6,594 nucleotides of DNA, taken from contig DDTM01000068.1 of assembly GCA_002344075.1 (NCBI GenBank), positions 1-6,594 on the forward strand, read 5' to 3'. Origin of the DNA: Bacteroidetes bacterium UBA2364. Lineage in GTDB: Bacteria; Bacteroidota; Rhodothermia; Rhodothermales; UBA2364. The stretch's first letter is position 1. The number at the start of each line of letters is the position of its first letter. Shown here in pieces: positions 1-5,376 of the stretch. The position numbers were made by a program, and so were the translations under genes. Below the pieces are notes generated by a model. That model was not told the origin of the DNA, searched no databases, and worked only from the letters and a program-made list of their open reading frames with translations.

Positions 1-2
1 CA

Positions 3-203
3 AGAGGAATCATCAACTATTTTGGCAAGATGGAAACAAGTGCGTTAGAAATTTTATTCCGACATTTGGACTATCGCATAGCAAAGTGGGTAAAGAACAA
101 GTTTAAGTGATTACGAAGTTACCAAAAGGCATTCGATTGGCTGCGAGACATCAAGTCGAGTTATCCCAATATGTTTGTGCATTGGGCAATCAGTAAAATC
201 TGA
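3..203 (+). pseudogene. ltrA-like: Group II intron reverse transcriptase/maturase, C-terminal fragment with in-frame TGA
   Basis: Frame 3 from the window edge reads RGIINYFGKMETSALE, then FRHLDYRIAKWVKNKFK, and meets TGA at 108-110. The same frame continues without another stop as LRSYQKAFDWLRDIKSSY and PNMFVHWAISKI to TGA at 201-203. Family proteins normally run through this point with a K-Y-K-R-L-R type stretch, then a W-L helix and an L-F-x-H-W ending, so the downstream part is the true C-terminus. The likeliest cause is a CGA (Arg) to TGA change. The protein normally binds its own intron RNA for splicing and copies it at a DNA target. Losing about 31 C-terminal residues (part of the maturase/DNA-binding end) probably damages it. 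A sequencing error cannot be excluded. The 5' part is outside the window. Confidence 0.82.
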
Positions 204-218
204 ATGATTGTATGTCAA

Positions 219-291
219 GAGCCGTGTGAGTCGAGAGGTTCATGCACGGTTCTGTGAGAGGCTTGAGCTGAAATGCTCTTGCCTACTTGAC
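219..291 (+). ncRNA. Group II intron domains V and VI
   Basis: Domain V is 219-252 (34 nt). Its lower stem 219-226 pairs with 245-252 and carries the catalytic AGC triad at 220-222. A two-base bulge lies at U243-G244. The upper stem 227-232 pairs with 237-242 and is capped by a GAGA tetraloop at 233-236. Domain VI pairs 259-262 with 281-284 and 265-268 with 275-278. A285 is left bulged between A259-U284 and G258-C286, as expected of the lariat branch-point adenosine. All essential elements of the 3' catalytic core look intact, so the RNA may still splice if a maturase is supplied in trans. Confidence 0.9.
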
Positions 292-301
292 CCCCAGACC
301 G

Positions 302-1137
302 TTAGCGGTAATTTTAGAGTGACACCTCACAGATGAAAAACAAATTTGAAATGGACATAGACCACATATTCATATTTACAAATGACAATGGCAAAATTGC
401 TGACGAACTTGTGCAATTTGGTTTGACAGAAGGAAGTAGCAGAGTTCACGTTGGACAAGGTACAACAAATAGAAAATTCTATTTCGATAACTTCTTTTTA
501 GAAATACTCTGGGTTCATAATGAAGAAGAATTGAAAAGTGACATAACAAAACCTACAGGACTTTGGCAACGGGCAGAATTAAATTCAACTAATTCACGAT
601 TTGGACTTTGTATTGTAAACACAGACGAGACCGAAAGCCTTTTTGAAAAAGCATTTAAATATCAACCTGCGTATTTTCCAGTTGGACTTTGTATTGACAT
701 TTTAAGAAACGAGCAAAATCTTAATTTGCCTTGGACTTTCCGACTTCCTTTCAAAGGACAAAAGAAAAATGAAACTGAACCAACAGAACATGAAAACGGA
801 CTTAGAAACTTAACCAAAGTGGAGTTTGGAATTAAAAACTATAACGAAAAAGACGAATTCATAAATCAATTTGTAGGACAAGAGAAGATAAAATTCACTT
901 TTTCAGAGACTAACAATCTAACATTGACCTTTGACAGCAATAAAAACGGACTGACAAAAGAAATTGACGAACTAAATCTGAAAATCAAGTATTGACAAAT
1001 AAAAACTACCGCCAACATCGTATTGGCAATAGTGGGGCTGACAGTGGTACACTCAATATTTGTAATTCTATTGGGCATTTGTGCAAATGTTGAGCTGACG
1101 TTTTTCAAATACCCCACCATCGCCAATACGTAAACCG
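302..1137 (+). mobile_element. Integron-type gene cassette (VOC gene plus attC-like site)
   Basis: The unit begins with TTAGCGGT just after a G (GTTAGCGGT at 301-309) and ends at the G of GTTACC (1137). Between them are one gene and a long palindrome. In a circularised cassette the first bases rejoin the end of its own attC. ACCGCCAAC (1008-1016), left of the palindrome, is complementary in 8 of 9 positions to GTTAGCGGT from the cassette start, but matches the present right neighbour (GTTACCAGC) only in GTT. This is the pattern integron recombination leaves. No integrase is in the window, and the R' box departs from the strict GTTRRRY consensus, so this is well supported but not proven. Confidence 0.62.
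333..995 (+). CDS. VOC/glyoxalase-like domain protein (cassette-borne)
   Basis: A 220-residue soluble protein with no signal peptide or membrane segment. The N-terminal part (residues 7-60, MDIDHIFIFTND followed by F-G-L, G-Q-G-T-x-N-R and F-F-L-E-I-L-W) has the pattern of the glyoxalase-like VOC fold (Glyoxalase_3-like): an early D-H on the first strand and an F-L-E-(I/L) strand near residue 56. These usually supply the His and Glu metal ligands. VOC proteins include lyases, dioxygenases and drug-resistance proteins, and the substrate here cannot be named. The start at 333 follows an in-frame TAG at 315, and Met7 (351) is an equally good start that begins right at the domain. There is no clear Shine-Dalgarno. 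It is the only gene of the putative cassette. A C-terminal region rich in K, N and E (150-220) is less conserved-looking. Confidence 0.78.
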   Translation: MKNKFEMDIDHIFIFTNDNGKIADELVQFGLTEGSSRVHVGQGTTNRKFYFDNFFLEILWVHNEEELKSDITKPTGLWQRAELNSTNSRFGLCIVNTDETESLFEKAFKYQPAYFPVGLCIDILRNEQNLNLPWTFRLPFKGQKKNETEPTEHENGLRNLTKVEFGIKNYNEKDEFINQFVGQEKIKFTFSETNNLTLTFDSNKNGLTKEIDELNLKIKY

Positions 1138-1144
1138 TTACCAG
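1008..1144 (+). other. attC-like recombination site / long imperfect palindrome
   Basis: The outer arms 1019-1037 and 1112-1130 pair at 17 of 19 positions, with mismatches at A1028/C1121 and A1031/C1118. A second inner stem, CTCAATATTTG (1052-1062) with CAAATGTTGAG (1084-1094), pairs fully with one G-U, leaving a 21-base loop. GCTGAC occurs as a direct repeat at 1037-1042 and 1094-1099. AAC lies just outside the left arm (1014-1016) and GTT just outside the right (1137-1139), as in the R''/R' boxes of attC. Length and layout fit a large integron recombination site folding as single-stranded DNA. It may also act as a terminator for the upstream gene. Confidence 0.62.
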
Positions 1145-1379
1145 CAAGCGTAAAAAGACGACAAGACAACAAGACAACGACTGAATTAAACAGAAAAGTA
1201 AACCATTTTGACAAGTGACCAAGGACATAGAAACGATACAACAATCGGACAGCGAGTAAGCCGACACTCATTGCCGACCCTTATGTGTTTTATTTTTTTC
1301 CACCGCACCAAATGACAGTAATGGTGATTTAAAACTTAACTTAGCAAACTAAAAACGAATTAAAATTTAAGAGAACATA
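1143..1379 (+). other. Gene-free leader upstream of the restriction operon
   Basis: No convincing reading frame on either strand. It contains a short purine-rich near-repeat of ACAAGACAAC around 1157-1180 and a T-run at 1290-1298. The last 50 bases before hsdM are A/T-rich with no Shine-Dalgarno, typical of Bacteroidota start regions. The operon promoter presumably lies here, but I see no good match to a TAnnTTTG-type -7 element and do not place one. Confidence 0.5.
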
Positions 1380-2987
1380 ATGGCAAAACAAAAAGCAACA
1401 ACGGAAGAACCCCTAGAAAAACAACTCTGGAAAGCTGCGGACAAACTCCGCAAGAACATAGATGCTGCCGAATACAAGCATATTGTGTTAGGGTTAATCT
1501 TCCTGAAATATATTTCTGATGCGTTTGAGGAGTTGTATGCAAGACTCAAAGCGGAAGAAGCAAATGGAGCAGACCCCGAAGACAAAGACGAATACAAAGC
1601 AGAAAATGTATTCTTTGTTCCGGAGGATGCCCGCTGGACTTACTTACAATCTAAAGCAAAACAACCTGAAATCGGTAAGTTTGTGGATGATGCAATGGAT
1701 GCTATTGAAAAGGAAAATGCTTCTTTGAAAGGTGTTTTGCCTAAAGTATTTGCTCGACAAAATCTCGACCCGACCAGTTTAGGAGAACTCATTGACTTGG
1801 TTGGAAACATTGCCTTAGGGGATGCCAAAGCAAGAAGTGCCGATGTACTGGGGCACGTTTTTGAATATTTCTTGGGAGAATTTGCACTTGCTGAAGGCAA
1901 GAAAGGCGGACAGTTCTACACGCCAAGAAGCGTTGTTGAATTATTGGTAGAAATGTTGGAGCCATACAAAGGAAGAGTATTTGACCCTTGTTGTGGTTCA
2001 GGGGGTATGTTTGTGCAAAGCTTGAAATTTGTCGATAGCCACGCAGGGCGGGTAAACGATATTTCCATTTACGGACAGGAAAGCAACCAAACTACTTGGC
2101 GACTGGCTAAAATGAACTTGGCGATTCGTGGTATTGACAGCTCACAAGTGAAATGGAACAACGAAGGCTCTTTTCTGAACGATGTACACAAAGACCTGAA
2201 AGCCGATTACATCATTGCCAATCCGCCATTTAACGTGAGTGATTGGGGCGGTGACTTAATGCGAACGGATGGACGTTGGCAATACGGAACTCCGCCAACC
2301 GGCAACGCCAATTTTGCTTGGATGCAGCATTTCATTTACCACTTAGCACCCAGCGGACAAGCAGGTGTCGTTTTGGCAAAAGGGGCTTTGACTTCTAAAA
2401 CTTCAGGCGAAGGCGACATCAGAAAAGCTTTGGTGGAAAATGGCTTGATTGACTGCATCGTAAACCTGCCTGCTAAGTTGTTTTTAAATACACAGATACC
2501 TGCTGCTTTATGGTTTATGAGCCGTAATCGGAGCGGAAAATACCACCCCGTCCGCCAGAGCGCGGACACCCCTCCAGGGGAGGGGAATTTTAGGGACCGC
2601 AGCAACGAAATATTATTTATTGATGCCCGAAACTTAGGGCATTTGATAAACCGCAGAACCCGTGAACTTTCAAAGGAAGACATTAATAAAATAGCTAACA
2701 CATACCACAATTGGCGAAATTTACCACCCCGGTCTGCGACCACCCCTCCGGAGGAGGGGAATTATGAAGACGTACCCGGATTTTGTGCCTCCGCACCCAT
2801 CAGTAAGGTGAGAGAACTGGACTATGTGCTTACACCGGGCAGATATGTTGGTTTACCTGACGAAGAAGACGATTTCAATTTTGCAGAACGCTTTACAAGC
2901 CTGAAAGCAGAGTTGGAAGGGCAACTGAAAGAAGAAGCCCAACTCAATGAAATGATTGCTCAAAATCTTTCAAAAATAAAACTATGA
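1380..2987 (+). CDS. hsdM: Type I restriction-modification system methyltransferase subunit HsdM
   Basis: An N6-adenine DNA methyltransferase that transfers methyl from S-adenosylmethionine and forms the modification core with HsdS. Residues 9-135 match the HsdM N-terminal helical domain (LEKQLWKAADKLRKNID, then VLGLIFLKYISDAFE). The catalytic domain shows GGQFYTPRSV (176-185), the SAM-binding motif FDPCCGSGGM (201-210) and the catalytic NPPF (281-284). EILFIDARNLG (410-420) and YEDVPGFC (462-469) are family hallmarks. Two segments are foreign-looking: residues 388-403 and 448-461 interrupt otherwise normal HsdM sequence and are encoded by GC-rich palindromic repeats. Both are in frame and probably fall in surface loops, so activity may survive. 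The start ATG at 1380 gives a normal N-terminus. The last codons overlap the next gene by 4 bases (ATGA). Confidence 0.97.
   Translation: MAKQKATTEEPLEKQLWKAADKLRKNIDAAEYKHIVLGLIFLKYISDAFEELYARLKAEEANGADPEDKDEYKAENVFFVPEDARWTYLQSKAKQPEIGKFVDDAMDAIEKENASLKGVLPKVFARQNLDPTSLGELIDLVGNIALGDAKARSADVLGHVFEYFLGEFALAEGKKGGQFYTPRSVVELLVEMLEPYKGRVFDPCCGSGGMFVQSLKFVDSHAGRVNDISIYGQESNQTTWRLAKMNLAIRGIDSSQVKWNNEGSFLNDVHKDLKADYIIANPPFNVSDWGGDLMRTDGRWQYGTPPTGNANFAWMQHFIYHLAPSGQAGVVLAKGALTSKTSGEGDIRKALVENGLIDCIVNLPAKLFLNTQIPAALWFMSRNRSGKYHPVRQSADTPPGEGNFRDRSNEILFIDARNLGHLINRRTRELSKEDINKIANTYHNWRNLPPRSATTPPEEGNYEDVPGFCASAPISKVRELDYVLTPGRYVGLPDEEDDFNFAERFTSLKAELEGQLKEEAQLNEMIAQNLSKIKL
2541..2588 (+). repeat. Protein-embedded palindromic repeat, copy 1 (in hsdM)
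   Basis: A 48-bp in-frame segment with two tandem hairpins. GTCCGC (2550-2555) pairs with GCGGAC (2562-2567), and CCCCTCC (2569-2575) pairs with GGAGGGG (2579-2585). It starts TACCACCCC and ends GGGGAATT, as does copy 2. It codes for residues 388-403 of HsdM (YHPVRQSADTPPGEGN), which split a normal-looking S-G-K / F-R-D-R-S-N-E-I-L-F-I-D stretch. Confidence 0.85.
2721..2762 (+). repeat. Protein-embedded palindromic repeat, copy 2 (in hsdM)
   Basis: A 42-bp in-frame segment of the same family. A small hairpin GGTC (2731-2734) with GACC (2738-2741) is followed by CCCCTCC (2743-2749) with GGAGGGG (2753-2759). It codes for residues 448-461 (LPPRSATTPPEEGN). Its left half is read in a different frame from copy 1, while its right half is read in the same frame (TPP-x-EGN in both). 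It splits the normal W-R-N / (G)-N-Y-E-D-V-P-G-F-C motif. Confidence 0.85.
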
Positions 2988-3454
2988 ACACCGAAGATAT
3001 ACGCTGGCAACAACGCTTTAGCAACTACAACAAAGCCCTTCAAAAATTGCAACAAGCCGTATTGAAGGTAAAAGAAGAATACGCCTTAGATGAAAAAGGC
3101 AGAATAGATGAAGACAACTTCTTGGGCGATATAATTAAAGAAGGCGTGATACAACGCTTTGAATATACCCACGAGTTGGCTTGGAACGTGATAAAAGACT
3201 TTTTACAGGAAGCAGGCAATACTCAGATTTTCGGTTCGAGAGATGCCACCCGCGAAGCATTTGCGGTGGGCTTAATTGCTAATGGGGACATTTGGATGGA
3301 TATGATAAAAAGCCGTAACAAAACTTCGCACACCTACAATGAAGAAACGGCAGAGGAAATATTCCTGAAAATTGTACACGAGTACGCCAGCGAGTTTACT
3401 CAGTTTCAACAGAAGATGGTACAACTAAGAACTGGTAAACAGCAAACAATATGA
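2984..3454 (+). CDS. HEPN-type toxin-like protein (HI0074 / nucleotidyltransferase substrate-binding family)
   Basis: A 156-residue, mostly helical soluble protein. It has the features of the HI0074-type nucleotidyltransferase substrate-binding family, a HEPN branch: an N-terminal coiled region (WQQRFSNYNKALQKLQQA), RFEYTHELAWNVIKDFLQEAG (58-78, RFE-x-T-x-E-L-x-W-K-like core), and SRNKTSHTYNEETAEEI (110-126). Arg111-x4-His116-x-Tyr118 fits the RX4HXY signature of HEPN toxins in type VII toxin-antitoxin pairs, where the Arg/His are RNase residues and the Tyr is adenylylated by the MNT partner. It overlaps hsdM and the downstream MNT domain by 4 bases each, so it is made with its partner. Many family members are described only as substrate-binding proteins, and RNase toxicity here is inferred from the motif. 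Confidence 0.9.
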   Translation: MNTEDIRWQQRFSNYNKALQKLQQAVLKVKEEYALDEKGRIDEDNFLGDIIKEGVIQRFEYTHELAWNVIKDFLQEAGNTQIFGSRDATREAFAVGLIANGDIWMDMIKSRNKTSHTYNEETAEEIFLKIVHEYASEFTQFQQKMVQLRTGKQQTI

Positions 3455-4917
3455 AATACGGACTGCCGCAAGCCACTATAGAAGCCATTGTAAACGTGCT
3501 GGCAAACTACGCAGAAGTAGAAAAAGTCGTTTTGTACGGCTCCAGAGCAAAGGGAAATTACCGCAATGGCTCCGACATTGACCTTACGCTTGAAGGCGAA
3601 AGGCTCAACCTGAGCATCTTGCAAAAAATAGAAACCGAACTCGACGATTTGATGTTTCCTTATAAAATAGATGCTTCCCTGAAAAGCCAAATCCAAAACC
3701 CTGAATTGCTTGACCATATCAATAGAGTTGGCATTCTATTTTTTCAAAAACAGAAATCAATGAGAGAGTGGAAGGAAATTATTTTGAAAGATTTTATTGA
3801 AACCAATCGGAATAGTATTGGAAGAGAGTACCCTTTTTCAATAATACAATACTTAGATACAGGTTCAATTACTTGCAATAAGGTAGATTCACTACAAGAA
3901 TTCAAATTAATAGATGCACCAAGTAGAGCAAAAAGATTAGTAGAAGATGATGATATTATATATTCATCCGTTCGACCTAATCAGTTACACTATGGCTTTA
4001 TTAAAAATCCTCCTAAGAACCTTGTAGTTTCAACAGGCTTTGTCACTATAACTTGTAATAAATCAAAAATTAACCCGCTATTTCTTTTCTATAATCTTAC
4101 CCAAAGCCAAACAACCGAATTTTTACATTCCATTGCAGAAGCCTCTACTTCTGCGTATCCATCACTCAAGCCGATTGATATTGAATCCCTTGAAATAATT
4201 CTCCCCCCACTCCCCGAACAAACCGCCATTGCCTCCGTCCTCAGCAGTTTAGACGACAAAATAGACCTGCTGCACCGCCAAAACGCCACCTTAGAAAAAA
4301 TGGCTGAAACGCTGTTTAGGCAGTGGTTTGTGGAAGAGGCGAAGGAAGAGTGGGGAAATATGCCGCTAAGTAAAATGGCAAATTTCTTAAATGGTTTGGC
4401 TTGTCAAAAGTTTCCACCCAAAAATGAAATTGAAAAATTACCTGTTTTAAAAATAAAAGAATTAAGCAGCGGCATAACGGAGAATTCGGATTGGGCAAGT
4501 ACAGATATTAAACCCGAATACATTGTAAGAAATGGTGATGTTATTTTCGCTTGGTCTGCTTCATTAATGGTCAAAATTTGGAATGGTCAGGATTGTATTC
4601 TAAATCAGCATTTATTTAAAGTTACATCAGAAGATTATCCAAAATGGTTTTATTATTTATGGTGCAAGCACCACTTAGCAGAATTTATTTCAATAGCTGC
4701 AAGTCACGCAACTACAATGGGACATATAAAACGTGGAGACTTGGATGAAGCATTAGTTCTTGTTCCAGATAATGGAGAGTTAAAATTAATGTCTCAGCAA
4801 GTAGAGCCTATAATTGAAAAAGTAATTACAAATAATAACCAAATCCGCACCCTCACGGCCTTGCGAGATGCCTTGTTGCCAAAGTTGATGAGTGGGGAGG
4901 TGCGGGTAAGTGTTTGA
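3451..4917 (+). CDS. hsdS: MNT nucleotidyltransferase-HsdS fusion (type I specificity subunit)
   Basis: A 488-residue fusion. Residues 1-99 form an MNT-type minimal nucleotidyltransferase: LYGSRAKG, then SDIDL, give Gly30-Ser31-x10-Asp42-x-Asp44 (GSX10DXD). Asp74 in YKIDASL is the likely third metal ligand, and the domain ends in the usual DHINRVGILFF. HsdS begins at Met104 (MREWKEIILKDFIE). The first target-recognition domain runs to about 245. The central conserved helix region is 251-298 (LPPLPEQTAIASVLSSLDDK to LFRQWFVEE). The second TRD spans about 299-445, and the C-terminal conserved helix ends RTLTALRDALLPKLMSGEV. HsdS reads the bipartite target and docks HsdM and HsdR. The MNT half should adenylylate the adjacent HEPN protein. 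An in-frame ATG at 3760 could also yield free HsdS. The frame across the junction is open and clean. Confidence 0.95.
   Translation: MKYGLPQATIEAIVNVLANYAEVEKVVLYGSRAKGNYRNGSDIDLTLEGERLNLSILQKIETELDDLMFPYKIDASLKSQIQNPELLDHINRVGILFFQKQKSMREWKEIILKDFIETNRNSIGREYPFSIIQYLDTGSITCNKVDSLQEFKLIDAPSRAKRLVEDDDIIYSSVRPNQLHYGFIKNPPKNLVVSTGFVTITCNKSKINPLFLFYNLTQSQTTEFLHSIAEASTSAYPSLKPIDIESLEIILPPLPEQTAIASVLSSLDDKIDLLHRQNATLEKMAETLFRQWFVEEAKEEWGNMPLSKMANFLNGLACQKFPPKNEIEKLPVLKIKELSSGITENSDWASTDIKPEYIVRNGDVIFAWSASLMVKIWNGQDCILNQHLFKVTSEDYPKWFYYLWCKHHLAEFISIAASHATTMGHIKRGDLDEALVLVPDNGELKLMSQQVEPIIEKVITNNNQIRTLTALRDALLPKLMSGEVRVSV
4839..4908 (+). repeat. Direct repeat, copy A (3' end of intact hsdS)
   Basis: A 70-bp segment encoding the C-terminal conserved helix of HsdS (QIRTLTALRDALLPKLMSGEV). 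It matches 5400-5469 at 67 of 70 positions, differing at 4870/5431, 4881/5442 and 4885/5446. One difference changes Ala to Thr and two are silent. Confidence 0.95.
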
Positions 4918-4920
4918 ACA

Positions 4921-5367
4921 ATGTCTGAACATGATTTAAAAGATGGCAAGATGGACAAGATTATAACTAGAAATGAAGAGGAAATAAATAAGCTAACCCA
5001 TAAGATTATTGGATGCGCCATGCAGGTTCATTCAACGTTGGGTAACGGCTTTCAAGAGGTTATCTATCAAAGGGCGTTAGCTATTGAATTTACATTTCAG
5101 GGATTGAACTTTGCTCGTGAAATGGAGATGGATTTGTATTACCGGAATCAGCACATTGGTACTCGAAGAGTTGATTTCTTTGTGGAAGATAAAGTCATGG
5201 TTGAAATTAAAGCGATCGAGAAATTAGAGGATGTACATAAAGCCCAAGCCATCAATTATTGCGAAGCGTATAACATCGCGGACGGCTTATTGATTAACTT
5301 TGGATCAAAGAGTCTCGATTTTAGAAGGGTGTATAATAAAAATCTTGTCCATCCAAAAATCAAATAA
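4921..5367 (+). CDS. GxxExxY protein (PD-(D/E)XK nuclease-like)
   Basis: A 148-residue protein of the GxxExxY family. The name-giving motif is G43-F-Q-E46-V-I-Y49 after AMQVHSTLGNG. A PD-(D/E)XK-like core follows: Asp85 in RRVDFFVED, then Glu95-Ile-Lys97 in VMVEIKAIE. AQAINYCEAYNIADGLLINFG and the terminal LDFRRVY are typical of the family. The biological role is unknown; the fold suggests DNA binding or cleavage. The first 14 or so residues (MSEHDLKDGKMDKI) are encoded by the left inverted repeat and are unlike usual family N-termini. A start at Met11 (4951) is possible. It lies 3 bases after hsdS, so it may be co-translated, but the inverted repeats suggest it is an added passenger rather than a restriction subunit. 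Confidence 0.93.
   Translation: MSEHDLKDGKMDKIITRNEEEINKLTHKIIGCAMQVHSTLGNGFQEVIYQRALAIEFTFQGLNFAREMEMDLYYRNQHIGTRRVDFFVEDKVMVEIKAIEKLEDVHKAQAINYCEAYNIADGLLINFGSKSLDFRRVYNKNLVHPKIK
4927..4962 (+). repeat. Left inverted repeat of the GxxExxY unit
   Basis: A 36-bp repeat made of two exactly conserved blocks (12 and 13 bp) separated by 11 bp. It matches the complement of 5341-5376 at every position of both blocks, while only 3 of the 11 spacer bases agree. It overlaps the first codons of the GxxExxY gene. Confidence 0.85.
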
Positions 5368-5376
5368 ATCATGTTC
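5341..5376 (-). repeat. Right inverted repeat of the GxxExxY unit
   Basis: Partner of 4927-4962 on the opposite strand: AATCTTGTCCATC (5341-5353), an 11-bp variable spacer, then TAAATCATGTTC (5365-5376). It covers the last codons and stop of the GxxExxY gene. Confidence 0.85.

Larger units (their letters stand above)
1..291 (+). mobile_element. 3' end of a group II intron (partial)
   Basis: A maturase C-terminus is followed 15 bases after its final stop by a 34-nt domain V and then a domain VI, the standard order at the 3' end of a bacterial retro-intron. The 5' part lies outside the window. The 3' splice site is placed after C291 because the sequence reads TTGAC there and the bulged A285 is seven bases upstream, the usual branch-point distance. 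The exact 3' end could be off by a base or two. The flanking 3' exon begins CCCCAGACCGTTAG, close to the start of an integron-like cassette. Confidence 0.88.

Noticed and set aside
108..110. TGA recoding (selenocysteine or alternative code) in the maturase
   Set aside because: Other genes in the window end normally at TGA, no selenocysteine element is visible, and the family has Arg near this position.
287..314. Promoter-like TTGACC, 17 bases, TAATTT upstream of the VOC gene
   Set aside because: The -10 match is poor, the -35 is simply the intron's 3' end, and Bacteroidota promoters differ. Not enough to call.
866..1267. Minus-strand open frames across the attC-like region
   Set aside because: They arise from the palindrome and the complement of the VOC gene. 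Their sequence is low-complexity, Cys/Leu-rich and resembles no family.
1519..1728. Plus-strand open frame inside hsdM in another frame
   Set aside because: It is a Lys/Met-rich shadow of the hsdM frame, which is clearly the coding one through this stretch.
2541..2762. CRISPR-like repeat-spacer structure in hsdM
   Set aside because: There are only two copies, of unequal length with internal palindromes, lying within an open coding frame.
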